DNA of 64,000 nucleotides from Brevibacillus brevis (GTDB lineage Bacteria; Bacillota; Bacilli; Brevibacillales; Brevibacillaceae): contig NZ_CP134050.1 in assembly GCF_031583145.1 (NCBI RefSeq), positions 5,383,501 through 5,447,500 on the forward strand, written 5' to 3'. The notes beneath the pieces were generated by a model, which had not been told where the DNA came from, made no database searches, and was given only the letters and a program-made list of their open reading frames with translations. This document shows, piece after piece, positions 1-7,930 of this stretch. How positions within the stretch are numbered: the first letter of the stretch is position 1; the number at the start of each line of letters is the position of its first letter. The translations under genes and the position numbers were made by a program.

Positions 1-471
1 TCCCAAAAAATTGGCCGTATCCCGGTCTTCCGCCAGCACCCCGACCATCAGGGTGTCCCGGCTGTATCGCCTGCCGCCGACGGGTGCCTTGGCGACAATC
101 TGGTCAGCTTTCATCAATGCCACATAGGAATCCGAGCGAACTTCGGAGCCAGGCACGGTAATCGTGATTTGCTTGGCCGCCCCTTTCGCGATGGAGACGG
201 GTTGATAGTAGGCGACGGAGAACGTATTGTTGCCCATGTCTCCTGTCGCCACGATCAGATCCCCTTCCACATCCGCTCCGCTGTTCGTCATGGTCACCTG
301 TACCGGCACCATCCCCGAATCTTTGTACTCGCCGCCGATTCCCGCCGTGACGCCCAGTTGCACGCCTGCTTCCGCGCGGGCGCTGCCGACCTCTCCGAGA
401 GGTCCTCCCGTGAACAGCAGCAGGAGGGCACAGACGGCCATCAGCCACATTTTGAACATTACTGGTTTCAT
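1..471 (-). CDS. Secreted/membrane protein of unknown function (3' end outside the window)
   Basis: An open frame starts at ATG 469-471 and runs without stop off the left edge, giving 157 visible residues. An AGGAAG Shine-Dalgarno lies just upstream on the minus strand. The N-terminus has a short basic stretch and a hydrophobic core (MAVCALLLLFTGG) followed by a plausible signal-peptidase site near SARAEA. The rest is rich in Val, Gly and Thr and reads like a beta-sandwich (GVTAGIGGEYKDSG, VQVTMTNSGADVEG). Similar exported N-terminal beta domains occur in large uncharacterised Bacillota membrane proteins (family knowledge). No catalytic motif is visible in this part. Function unknown. Confidence 0.7.
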   Translation of the reverse strand, partial: MKPVMFKMWLMAVCALLLLFTGGPLGEVGSARAEAGVQLGVTAGIGGEYKDSGMVPVQVTMTNSGADVEGDLIVATGDMGNNTFSVAYYQPVSIAKGAAKQITITVPGSEVRSDSYVALMKADQIVAKAPVGGRRYSRDTLMVGVLAEDRDTANFLG

Positions 472-643
472 TCGCTTCCTACCCCCATGATCCGCTCTTC
501 TCCCCAAAAATTTGTCAATTTCATACATATATAGACGGTTCGATCGGGAAAAGGCTACATGAAATTTGGAAAATCCTTGTCTGTGGCTTGCGACTCATCT
601 GTATCGCCCCGGGTATTTACTTTTGCTTCGCGGCATGCTATTG

Positions 644-667
644 TTATTTCGATGATTGTAGAAATAA
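644..667. promoter_or_regulatory. Inverted repeat, likely operator 1 of the ArsR-like regulator
   Basis: TTATTTC (644-650) and GAAATAA (661-667) form a perfect 7-bp inverted repeat with a 10-nt spacer, ending about 30 nt before the regulator start. The same arm sequence and spacing recur at 991-1014, and a partial copy lies at 1064-1088. Confidence 0.6.
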
Positions 668-697
668 GGGATGACTACGCCAAAAAGGATGCTTGCG

Positions 698-979
698 ATG
701 AATGACGGAAACCTGGAAATGAATCAAGCCGTGAAGGTGCACAGAGCTTTGGGCGAGCAGACGCGATACAAAATTATTCGGATCCTGACGAAGGAAAGCA
801 ATCTGTGTCCGGCTGACCTCGAGAGACGGCTGGAATCGGTCGCCTTGTCGACGCTCTCGCATCATTTAAAGCAGCTGGCGGATAGCGGCCTCCTCGTTTC
901 CCAAAAAAAGGGGACTTATATTTATTACAGCCTGAATGAGGAAACGATCAAAAAATTTGCCCCCTATCTGCTTGATTAA
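698..979 (+). CDS. ArsR-family winged-helix transcriptional regulator
   Basis: 93-residue protein with a compact winged helix: LGEQTRYKIIRIL at the N-terminus, recognition helix around LSTLSHHLKQLADSGLL, and the wing SQKKGTYIYYSLN, the hallmark layout of ArsR/SmtB repressors. ATG 698 was chosen because AAAAAGGA lies 8 nt upstream; ATG 671 has no usable ribosome site. No CXC metal motif is seen, so a metal ligand cannot be assigned. Matching inverted repeats flank the gene, suggesting autoregulation and control of the MFS gene that follows at 1117. Confidence 0.85.
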   Translation: MNDGNLEMNQAVKVHRALGEQTRYKIIRILTKESNLCPADLERRLESVALSTLSHHLKQLADSGLLVSQKKGTYIYYSLNEETIKKFAPYLLD

Positions 980-990
980 ATTTTTCGCTT

Positions 991-1014
991 ATATTTCGAT
1001 ATAACTAGAAATAT
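991..1014. promoter_or_regulatory. Inverted repeat, likely operator 2 of the ArsR-like regulator
   Basis: ATATTTC (991-997) and GAAATAT (1008-1014) form a perfect 7-bp inverted repeat with a 10-nt spacer, between the regulator and the MFS gene. The TTTC-N10-GAAA core is shared with 644-667. Confidence 0.6.
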
Positions 1015-1063
1015 AAAATTCCTTCTTGTCATCCGCATCCTTTTACGCGTACCAGTAACCTTC

Positions 1064-1088
1064 TTATTTCTATGTTTTTAGAAACATA
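1064..1088. promoter_or_regulatory. Partial third operator copy
   Basis: TTATTTC (1064-1070) and GAAACATA (1081-1088) keep the TTTC-N10-GAAA core. An overlapping inverted repeat TATGTTT/AAACATA (1071-1077/1082-1088) is perfect. It ends about 30 nt before the MFS start. Confidence 0.45.
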
Positions 1089-1116
1089 AAATTAAATCAA
1101 GAAAGAGGTTGTCGCC

Positions 1117-2298
1117 ATGTCGCAAGTCTGGAAGGTCTATATTCTCGCTCTGGTCAGCTTTCTGGTAGGGACGTCCGAGTACATCATCTCGGGAATCCTG
1201 GACAAGATTGCAGACAGTCTCGCTATTTCCGTGGTCGCAGCCGGGCAGCTGATCACCGTCTTCTCCCTCGTGTACGGTCTCGGCACTCCCCTGTTGATCG
1301 CGTTGACGGTTCGCTGGGAACGCCGCAAGCTGCTTTTGTCAGCGCTTGGGCTGTTTGTCCTCGCAAACGGCCTCGCCTTCGCCCTACCCGGATACGGGCT
1401 GTTCCTCGGGGCTCGCGTATTGATGGCGCTCGGCGCGGGAGTCGTTGTCGTCACCGCACTGACCATTGCGGCCAAAATCGCTCCGCAAGGGAAGCAGGCC
1501 AGCGCGATTGCGACTGTCGTGATGGGCTTTACCGCATCGCTGATCGTCGGCGTTCCTTTGGGACGAATGATCGCCGCTGCCTATGACTGGAAAGCCGTCT
1601 TTGGCGGGATCGGTGCACTCGGCTTGCTGGCCATGCTGATTCTTTTCCTTTCCATTCCAAAAACGAAGGGAGATGCCCCTATTCCGCTGCGTCAACAGCT
1701 GTCGCTGCTCAGGCAACCCCGCATTGCCTTCTCTCTTCTCGTCACCTTCATGTGGCTGGGCGGTTATTCACTCGCTTACACCTATATCACCCCGTACCTG
1801 CTGTCTGTCGCAGGCATGAGCGAGGGCATGTTAAATTCGGCCTTGCTGGCATTTGGTATCGCGAGCTTGATCGGTTCCAAGCTGGGCGGCTACAGTGCGG
1901 ATCGCTGGGGCGTGTATCGCACGCTGACGTCCGGAATGGCCCTGCATATCGCCACACTGTTTTTGCTGACCTTGGCCGCTCACTCCACCGTCCTTGTCTT
2001 TTCTTTGTTAATCCTGTGGTCGTTCGCCGCCTGGTCTACCGGTCCGACTCAGCAGTACCATCTGGTCACTCTGGCGCCGGAATCATCCGGTATCATGCTC
2101 AGTCTGAACAGCTCCGTCATGCAGCTGTCCATGGCTGCCGGGGCAGGGCTCGGGGGGATTGTCGTAAACAGCGTGTCGCTGGCTTCCGTCACCTGGATCG
2201 GAGCACTCGGTGTCTTGATCGCAGCGGCCATCGTCTCCCGTTCGTACCGGCCTGCCAGCCCCCAAAGGGAAGGAGCGAGAGAAGTACGCCAGGCGTAA
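1117..2298 (+). CDS. MFS transporter (DHA1-like drug or metabolite efflux)
   Basis: 393-residue integral membrane protein with about 12 hydrophobic segments, the usual length of DHA1 major-facilitator exporters. Visible MFS features are the N-terminal helix VSFLVGTSEYIISGIL, a basic loop after TM2 (VRWERRKLL) and the central loop around SIPKTKGDAPIPL. ATG 1117 follows AAGAAAGAGG. The upstream ArsR-like regulator and the inverted repeats in between suggest an inducible efflux unit. Substrate cannot be told from sequence. A shared hairpin terminator follows at 2330. Confidence 0.85.
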   Translation: MSQVWKVYILALVSFLVGTSEYIISGILDKIADSLAISVVAAGQLITVFSLVYGLGTPLLIALTVRWERRKLLLSALGLFVLANGLAFALPGYGLFLGARVLMALGAGVVVVTALTIAAKIAPQGKQASAIATVVMGFTASLIVGVPLGRMIAAAYDWKAVFGGIGALGLLAMLILFLSIPKTKGDAPIPLRQQLSLLRQPRIAFSLLVTFMWLGGYSLAYTYITPYLLSVAGMSEGMLNSALLAFGIASLIGSKLGGYSADRWGVYRTLTSGMALHIATLFLLTLAAHSTVLVFSLLILWSFAAWSTGPTQQYHLVTLAPESSGIMLSLNSSVMQLSMAAGAGLGGIVVNSVSLASVTWIGALGVLIAAAIVSRSYRPASPQREGAREVRQA

Positions 2299-2329
2299 TT
2301 CCCTCGACCGTCGGAAAGTCAAAAGAACA

Positions 2330-2367
2330 AAAGCCTTGGCCTTGGCGATGCCGCCGGCTAAGGCTTT
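2330..2367. terminator. Bidirectional terminator between the MFS and DinB genes
   Basis: AAAGCCTT (2330-2337) pairs with AAGGCTTT (2360-2367), followed on the plus strand by TGTTTTGCTTTT. It lies between convergent genes. Confidence 0.7.
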
Positions 2368-2377
2368 GTTTTGCTTT

Positions 2378-2908
2378 TCAGCGCTGTCTTTTCAAAATCC
2401 CCAAATACGCCTGCCACGGACCGACATCATCCCTGTACCTTTCGGCCATGACCCGAACGATCTGCGCGATGTGCGTCAAATCGTGAACCACCCATGTAGA
2501 CACCAGCTCCCTCGCCTTTACGGAGCCGAATTCCGGATGGGAGCCCGTCCGTTCCAGGTGCGATTCCTTCGCAACCAGCTCGATGAGTCTGGCTATGTTT
2601 TGCGTGCGAATGGCTTTGAACTCCTCGAGCTTCGCTTCCAACGATCTTGCGTTTTCGGCCTTCAGGTGGGAATAGCGGTCAAACAGAGGAAACGGCTTGT
2701 TTTCGCCATCCCGAACAATCGTCTCCAGCCTGGGGATCCAGTTGTACTTCTCAGCCTCAATGAGATGCTCCACCACTTGGGTGGGGGTCCACGTACCCTC
2801 GCCTTCGTCGGATTGCAGCCAGCCCTCCGACAATCCTGCTAAAAACTGCGACAAGGTCTGCGGGGTGCGCTCGAGAACTTCCATTGCTTCGTTCAAGGTA
2901 AAATTCAT
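2378..2908 (-). CDS. DinB-family protein
   Basis: 176 residues, typical length for the DinB/YfiT four-helix-bundle family of putative metal-dependent enzymes. Candidate ligands are the His in [12 protein letters not shown] (about residue 48) and the pair in [10 protein letters not shown] (about residues 137-141), matching the three-His pattern of the family. [12 protein letters not shown] is the usual helix-2 motif. AAGGAG lies 8 nt upstream of the ATG. DinB-fold proteins include bacillithiol S-transferases and damage-inducible proteins of unknown substrate; nothing here distinguishes them. Confidence 0.88.
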   Translation of the reverse strand: MNFTLNEAMEVLERTPQTLSQFLAGLSEGWLQSDEGEGTWTPTQVVEHLIEAEKYNWIPRLETIVRDGENKPFPLFDRYSHLKAENARSLEAKLEEFKAIRTQNIARLIELVAKESHLERTGSHPEFGSVKARELVSTWVVHDLTHIAQIVRVMAERYRDDVGPWQAYLGILKRQR

Positions 2909-3055
2909 AGCCCTGCTCCTTTTTCCGGATTCAACGCCAGGTCTTTCGCATCGATGTCATTTTCCCTATGATATTCGCCCCCGCAGCAAAGAATTTCCTT
3001 TTTGTGCTGCACATCCGCAGGTCGCTATTGCTATGACCCGTATTGAGGTCGCCCC

Positions 3056-4213
3056 TCATCCCGCCTCCGTCCGTTCCACCCTCTGCGCCAGCTTCCGCTT
3101 GGCAAATGCCAAAAACAAGAGGGCCGAAATCGCCACGGACACTGCGCATACCGTAAACAGCACGCCATATCCCGTATACTGGGAAACCCAGCCGAGGGCG
3201 ATCGAGCCTGCCCCGATGCCGAGGTCGAAGGCGGTCATAAACGACGCGGTCGCAACTCCTCTCTTTTCCGGCGGAGCCAGACGCAGGTTGGCCGCCTGGA
3301 GTGCCGGCTGGGCCGAGCCAAAGCCTAGTCCGTACAGAAGAGCCGCGACGATCACACCGAACAGTCCGTTCGCAAAGCTCAGGACGAGCAGCGACGCCAC
3401 CGTGAGGACGAGCGAGGGGACGATCACATTCGCTTCCCCGAGCCGGTCAGACAGCTTGCCGGCAAACGGCCTCGCCAACGTCAGAGCCAGGGCGTAGACG
3501 AGGAAAAAGGTGCCCGAGTTGATCTGGATGGATGCTGCGAACAGCGGCACAAAGGTCGTGATCCCGCCGTAGGCCACCGCCAGAAAGAACAGCGACACGG
3601 TCACCGGCCAAAGCGCCTTCTCGAAGATGCCCATTTTCTTCGCCCCGGCTTTTGGCGTGAACGGCGTTTTTGTCGCGAAGACGAGGATCAGAGCTGCTAC
3701 GGACAGAGCCGTCGCCAGCAAAAACAAACCGTGGAACGAGCTGTTTTGCAGCACCCATACCCCCAGCATCGGGCCGATCGCCATCGCGAGCGTCATCGCC
3801 ATGCCGAACCAGCCCATCCCTTCTCCTCTGCGCGTAGTCGGAATGATGTCGGTGACCGATGTGCTCACCGCTGTCGTGGAAAAGGCCCAGCTGGCCCCAT
3901 GCAGTACGCGAAGCGCCAGCATAACCGCGATGCTCCCTACCCAGTCGTACAGGTACATCGACACCGCAAAGAAAACCATTCCCCAAAGCATAAACGGCCG
4001 TCTGCCGTACCGATCGAGAAGTCCCCCGACAAACGGGCGAAAGACGACAGCCGTCAACGTAAATACCCCGGCCGCCAATCCCACGTGGGCATCGCTGCCG
4101 CCCAACTCCTTGATAAACAGCGGAAACGTGGGCAAAAGCAAATAAAATCCGGTAAACAAGATCAGCATACCGGCCATCATTTGAATAAATGTCTTGGTCC
4201 ACAGACGCTCCAA
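3056..4213 (-). CDS. MFS transporter, downstream of PadR regulator
   Basis: 385-residue, about 12-TM major-facilitator protein. The loop 2-3 signature GGLLDRYGRRPFMLWG is clear, and DIIPTTRRGEGMGWFG is typical of the DHA1 drug/sugar exporter group. Translation appears to start at TTG 4211-4213, preceded by GGAGGGG at good spacing; no better ATG exists nearby. The gene begins 51 nt after the padR-like gene on the same strand, so the two are probably co-transcribed and controlled by the PadR operator at 4865-4883. Substrate unknown. Confidence 0.85.
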   Translation of the reverse strand: MERLWTKTFIQMMAGMLILFTGFYLLLPTFPLFIKELGGSDAHVGLAAGVFTLTAVVFRPFVGGLLDRYGRRPFMLWGMVFFAVSMYLYDWVGSIAVMLALRVLHGASWAFSTTAVSTSVTDIIPTTRRGEGMGWFGMAMTLAMAIGPMLGVWVLQNSSFHGLFLLATALSVAALILVFATKTPFTPKAGAKKMGIFEKALWPVTVSLFFLAVAYGGITTFVPLFAASIQINSGTFFLVYALALTLARPFAGKLSDRLGEANVIVPSLVLTVASLLVLSFANGLFGVIVAALLYGLGFGSAQPALQAANLRLAPPEKRGVATASFMTAFDLGIGAGSIALGWVSQYTGYGVLFTVCAVSVAISALLFLAFAKRKLAQRVERTEAG

Positions 4214-4264
4214 GCGTCTCCCCTCCTTGCATGCCCTTCTTTTTTGGACGCGTCCGTTGCCGCT

Positions 4265-4816
4265 TTACTCCTCCAGCATGCGGACCCGCTGAATCTCTTC
4301 CTTGACCCACTGCATATCCGCCTCGCCCAGCCGCTTGCGATGGTCGAACACCCGCAGCAGTTGGACGCGCTGCTTTTCCGGCTCCGGCTTCACCGTGAGG
4401 AGATACCTCTCGAAGCTCGTTACGTGCTGATAGCTCTTCTCGAGCATTTGCAGGTACTGTTCCAGACAGGCCAGGCGCACGTCCTTGTCGACGTACGAAA
4501 AGTACACCATTTTGAAACGGAACAACAGCTCTGTTTCAGCAACCGCTTCCGTCCCCAGCGGCTTTTCCATGAGCTCATGAAATCGCCTACGTCCCGCCTC
4601 GGTAATCCCGTAAATTTTTCGTGTCCGTCCTCCTGCCGTTTCTTCTTCAATCCGCAGGTGGATCCACCCGGCCTCCGTCATGCGGGATAGGAGCGGATAC
4701 AAAGTGCCCGAGCTGATTTTCCGGACGAGCCCGACCGAGTTCGCCAGGATGTCTTGCAGCTGGTAGCCGTGCTTGTCTCCCGTCATCAGCTCCCCCAATA
4801 CAAACAATTCGTACAA
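4265..4816 (-). CDS. PadR-family transcriptional regulator
   Basis: Winged-helix N-terminus typical of PadR proteins (LYELFVLGELMTGDKHGYQL, then SSGTLYPLLSRMTEAGWI and the wing GGRTRKIYGITEAGRRRFHEL) plus a helical C-terminal dimerisation region, 183 residues. The start is probably TTG 4814-4816: GGGAGG lies 7 nt upstream and PadR proteins usually begin just before YELFVLG. The ATG further upstream (4891) would place the operator inside the coding region. The regulator precedes an MFS pump, the usual arrangement for PadR control of efflux. Confidence 0.85.
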   Translation of the reverse strand: MYELFVLGELMTGDKHGYQLQDILANSVGLVRKISSGTLYPLLSRMTEAGWIHLRIEEETAGGRTRKIYGITEAGRRRFHELMEKPLGTEAVAETELLFRFKMVYFSYVDKDVRLACLEQYLQMLEKSYQHVTSFERYLLTVKPEPEKQRVQLLRVFDHRKRLGEADMQWVKEEIQRVRMLEE

Positions 4817-4864
4817 TCCAGCGCCTCCCTTCCGCAGCTTATGTGTCGATACGATAGTTATAAT

Positions 4865-4883
4865 ATATGTCGCCACGACATAT
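4865..4883. promoter_or_regulatory. PadR operator (perfect inverted repeat)
   Basis: ATATGTCG (4865-4872) and CGACATAT (4876-4883) are perfect 8-bp arms separated by 3 nt. The ATGT-N-ACAT core is the known PadR-family operator type. It lies about 50 nt upstream of the padR-like TTG start, overlapping the AT-rich promoter region, consistent with autorepression. Confidence 0.75.
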
Positions 4884-4931
4884 TTTTCCACCGAAATTTT
4901 CCTTTTTCGTCCGATTTCCGCTCTTTTTCAC

Positions 4932-4999
4932 AAAAAAACACCGATTGCCACCCCGGAAGCTCACACAGACTCATTCTTCCGAAGGATATGGCAATCGGT
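4932..4999 (-). terminator. Terminator for the small gene at 5069-5299
   Basis: ACCGATTGCCA (4940-4950) pairs perfectly with TGGCAATCGGT (4989-4999). On the minus strand the stem is followed by GTGTTTTTTTG. Confidence 0.6.
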
Positions 5000-5068
5000 C
5001 CAAAAAAGACGCCAGCAAGAAGACGCTCTCTCGTTCAGCGCATGACTGCTAGGAGCTCCAGCCGCCCC

Positions 5069-5299
5069 TTACCTGAAGCGACGGCAGCATCCCGGCGGAC
5101 AGAACCTGCAATGATCCGGACACCGTCTTCCAAAAGATCGGAAACGCCTCCATTGGCTAGACTCCGGAGGACGTTGACCGTATCCCGGACGTTGACCGTA
5201 TCCCGGCCATTGCATTGAGGAATTGGAGGATGGGAAGGACACGGATTGATTGTACGTCGAAGACTGGGATGACGACCAATACGAACTTGGATAATACAT
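5069..5299 (-). CDS. Small Ser/Tyr-rich protein with Arg/Cys-rich tail, unknown
   Basis: 76 residues. ATG 5297-5299 is preceded by AGGAAAGAGG at 8 nt and the unit ends in its own terminator, which argues for a real gene. The N-terminus is Ser/Tyr/Gln-rich (MYYPSSYWSSSQSS), then comes a duplicated GYGQRP block encoded by an 18-bp tandem repeat, and the tail is rich in Arg and Cys (CPDHCRFCPPGCC). Such composition recalls small coat-like proteins of spore formers, but this is only a resemblance. A second frame in the 3' half is also open, so a frameshift in or near the repeat cannot be excluded. Confidence 0.45.
   Translation of the reverse strand: MYYPSSYWSSSQSSTYNQSVSFPSSNSSMQWPGYGQRPGYGQRPPESSQWRRFRSFGRRCPDHCRFCPPGCCRRFR
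5170..5205. repeat. 18-bp perfect tandem duplication
   Basis: The unit GACGTTGACCGTATCCCG occurs twice head to tail (5170-5187 and 5188-5205). It is a multiple of 3 and adds one GYGQRP block to the small protein at 5069-5299 without shifting frame. Confidence 0.9.
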
Positions 5300-5457
5300 G
5301 CTGTCGCCCTCTTTCCTGGTAATTTTGGATGACTATATGTGTATATGCAGGGGAGCATGTGTCCGCATAGACGAGTAACATTCCCAATAGGAAAATCAGG
5401 TAGCCACCTATGCCCGATCCTGACGTACCCCGTCGCCCCTTTCGCTCCGCACCTCGC

Positions 5458-5784
5458 TCATCCGTGGACGCCGCCTCCCAGATTCAGCAAGACGCATCCC
5501 CCGATGATGAGGCCGATCGCGATGACCTTCTTCACGGTAAATACGTCGTGGAAGACGAGAACGCCGATCACGGCCACGATGGCCGTCCCCAATCCCGACC
5601 AAATGGCATAAGCCGTTCCGACCTCCATCTCCTTCAGCGCGAGACTCAGCGAAGAAAAGCACAAAATGTATAGTACAAACATCGAGATCGTGGGAATCGG
5701 CTTGCTCAGCCCTTCAGACAGTTTCATCGATGTGGTGCCGGCCACCTCAAACACGATGGCCAGCAGCAAGTAAATCCAGCTCAT
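5458..5784 (-). CDS. SMR-family multidrug efflux protein (EmrE/SugE type)
   Basis: 108 residues with four hydrophobic helices, the family length. The essential membrane Glu is in TM1 (AIVFEVAGTTSMKLSEG, about residue 13), and the TM3 motif AYAIWSGLGTA is the canonical SMR signature. GGAGG lies 7 nt before the ATG. Acts in the inner membrane as a proton/cation antiporter dimer (family knowledge). Only one SMR gene is present here, so it is either a homodimer or its partner lies elsewhere. Confidence 0.9.
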   Translation of the reverse strand: MSWIYLLLAIVFEVAGTTSMKLSEGLSKPIPTISMFVLYILCFSSLSLALKEMEVGTAYAIWSGLGTAIVAVIGVLVFHDVFTVKKVIAIGLIIGGCVLLNLGGGVHG

Positions 5785-5912
5785 TACGAATCCTCCACTC
5801 CCTGTTTTCTGCCATTCTCTACGCGATGGCCTTTTTCGATTAGATCCAAACTCTTCCTATCCAACTATACACGGTTTCGTTATGATGATGAAAAAAAAGG
5901 GAGGAAATTCCG

Positions 5913-6521
5913 ATGACACTTTTCGAACCGGCGCCAAAACCTGTTCGCTTCCTGGAAGGGGAGCGCGTCTATTTGCGGCCCATCGGATTGGATGATACGG
6001 ACTGGTATTTCCGTTCGTTGTACAATCGCGAAGGCCGCCGCCTCACGGGCACGCAAAAGCACTATTCTCGCGAGCAAATCCAGCAGTACATCGAGGGAAA
6101 ATCGCAGGATTCCTCCAGCGTGCTGCTGCTCATCGCCAGACGGGACGACGACCGGGTGATCGGGGACATCCAGATCGGCACGATCGATACGTTCAACCGC
6201 AACGCCTTTCTCCGCATCGCCATCGACCAGCAGGAAAACCAGGGAAAAGGCTACGGCAGCGAAGCTATCCGTCTCATGCTGGACTACGGCTTCGGCATTC
6301 TCAATCTCCACCGGATCGAACTCAACGTCTTCGCGTACAACGAGCGGGCCATCCACACGTATGAAAAGCTCGGCTTTCAGCGCGAAGGCGTGCAGCGCCA
6401 AGCCCTCTACTACAACCACGCCTACCACGACTCGATCCTCATGTCGATGCTGGCGGAAGAATATCGGGCGAAATACCTCGGTTCCCGGCAAGAGGCGGGG
6501 ACAAAGACCACTGTGACGTAG
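5913..6521 (+). CDS. GNAT-family N-acetyltransferase (RimJ/RimL type)
   Basis: 202 residues. The acetyl-CoA binding motif A reads QQENQGKGYGSEAIRLML (about residues 108-125), followed by LNLHRIELNVFAYNERAIHTYEKLGF, the standard RimJ/RimL-type C-terminal half. GGGAGGAAATT precedes ATG 5913. The family acetylates protein N-termini, polyamines, antibiotics or cell-wall precursors; the sequence does not define the substrate. Confidence 0.88.
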   Translation: MTLFEPAPKPVRFLEGERVYLRPIGLDDTDWYFRSLYNREGRRLTGTQKHYSREQIQQYIEGKSQDSSSVLLLIARRDDDRVIGDIQIGTIDTFNRNAFLRIAIDQQENQGKGYGSEAIRLMLDYGFGILNLHRIELNVFAYNERAIHTYEKLGFQREGVQRQALYYNHAYHDSILMSMLAEEYRAKYLGSRQEAGTKTTVT

Positions 6522-6587
6522 CATCGGGACCTATATCCGTCCCATCGAGCGCATGTAGGTCGGAATGAAATCAATTCCTATCCGTAC

Positions 6588-6621
6588 AAAAAAGGAGCTG
6601 ATCCGATCCAGCTCCTTTTTT
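6588..6621 (-). terminator. Terminator of the mrfAB operon
   Basis: AAAAAAGGAGCTG (6588-6600) pairs perfectly with CAGCTCCTTTTTT (6609-6621) around an 8-nt loop; the mrfB stop codon overlaps its base. It can act in both directions. Confidence 0.8.
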
Positions 6622-7930
6622 ACAGCATTCCGCGTCCTTCTTCCTTTGCCTCCAGACGCGCCAAGCGCTTCTGGTACGCGAGCCCCTCCGCCTTGGAACG
6701 CTGGCGCAAAAGGCTCCCCCGCCGCTTCCACTGCTCATAGGCGAGACGGGTGTAGTGCAGCGCCTTTTCCCAGTCCTTGAACTGATGCTCGCACAGCTTT
6801 GCCGCCTCGATGTAGACTTCCTCCGGGACATGCCCGGACGCCCCCATGCAAGACTCCCACACCTGCAGAGCTCTTGCCCATTCCTTCCGCTTTTTGTACA
6901 AGTGCCCGACCGCCAGCTTCGCCCGCACGCTCCACGGGTGGTCGCTGCGCGCAACCGACATGTATGCCTGCATCGCCATCTGGCCATCTCCGAGCGCGTC
7001 ATACCAACGGGCGATTTCAAATCGTTCCTCGTGAGATACCTCTTCCCGCTCGTACTCCAGCAGCATCCGGGAAATGTGGATGTACAAGGTGATCAGCGAC
7101 AGCACGTCGATTTCGTTGTGCCGCAACACCCCTTCGATCACGTCCGGATCCTGGGAGTGAAGGAAGTCGAAATAGCGGATCGGGGCCAAATACCCCGGCA
7201 AATCGTCCTCCCGCCTGACATCCAGCTTTTCCTGCTCGATGATCGCCAGACGGCACGATTCCAGCTCGGCCTTCCACAATCTCCTCGCCCCGTGCAGCAA
7301 ATCCAGATGGCCAAAGGCCGGGAGCGCTTGCACCTGATCGCGGATCAGCGTATGCCGGGTGCGCACCTGCGGCCAGTCGAACGACTTGCCGTTGAAGGTA
7401 ACCAGATGGGACGACTGCTTGGCCTGTTCCAAAAAGGAATGATACAGCGTCACTTCCGCATGGGGAGCCGGCAAAAAATGCTGCCGGACGACCACTTCTT
7501 CCCCTTCGACGCGGCTGTACCCAAGCAGAAAGACGGTATTGCCCGCCCCGCCGGACAGTCCGGTCGTCTCCGTATCGAAAAACAGCAGGTCTTCCGCCCG
7601 CCTCCCCGCCGCAGACAGCGGATGCTCCCTGCCAAACGCCTCCCACGCCGCGATCGTCTCGTGCAGCTGGGAAAAGGTGTAGGCTCCGTGCCGTTGTCCG
7701 AGGGGAAATCGGACTTCACGGATCATGACGTGCTCATCCTCCCAGACGAACGGCCTCGCCTGCATGCTTTGCCACTTGTCGCTGAAAGGAATGTCGGGAT
7801 CGACGCGTTGACTGCCGGGTTTCTCCGCCTGATCAGCGGTCGTGGGGAGCTCAAGCGCAGGGTTCTTGTCCTTGTCCGGCTCCAGGGCGAGGTGCCCCTT
7901 CATCCGCTGCAGCTTGGACTTAAGAGACAT
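6620..7930 (-). CDS. mrfB: MrfB (YprB) DEDD-type exonuclease
   Basis: 436 residues. The N-terminal part holds the ribonuclease-H-like exonuclease motif LLFFDTETTGLSGGAGNTVF with the metal-binding DxE pair; HNEIDVLSL near residue 270 supplies further acidic residues. The C-terminal third is helical and TPR-like (AMQAYMSVARSD, ALQVWESCMG, ALHYTRLAYEQW). In Bacillus subtilis MrfA and MrfB act together in a UvrABC-independent repair route for mitomycin C damage (established knowledge). AAGGAGG precedes ATG 7930, and the gene overlaps the 3' end of mrfA by 11 nt, so coupled translation is likely. Confidence 0.88.
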   Translation of the reverse strand: MSLKSKLQRMKGHLALEPDKDKNPALELPTTADQAEKPGSQRVDPDIPFSDKWQSMQARPFVWEDEHVMIREVRFPLGQRHGAYTFSQLHETIAAWEAFGREHPLSAAGRRAEDLLFFDTETTGLSGGAGNTVFLLGYSRVEGEEVVVRQHFLPAPHAEVTLYHSFLEQAKQSSHLVTFNGKSFDWPQVRTRHTLIRDQVQALPAFGHLDLLHGARRLWKAELESCRLAIIEQEKLDVRREDDLPGYLAPIRYFDFLHSQDPDVIEGVLRHNEIDVLSLITLYIHISRMLLEYEREEVSHEERFEIARWYDALGDGQMAMQAYMSVARSDHPWSVRAKLAVGHLYKKRKEWARALQVWESCMGASGHVPEEVYIEAAKLCEHQFKDWEKALHYTRLAYEQWKRRGSLLRQRSKAEGLAYQKRLARLEAKEEGRGML

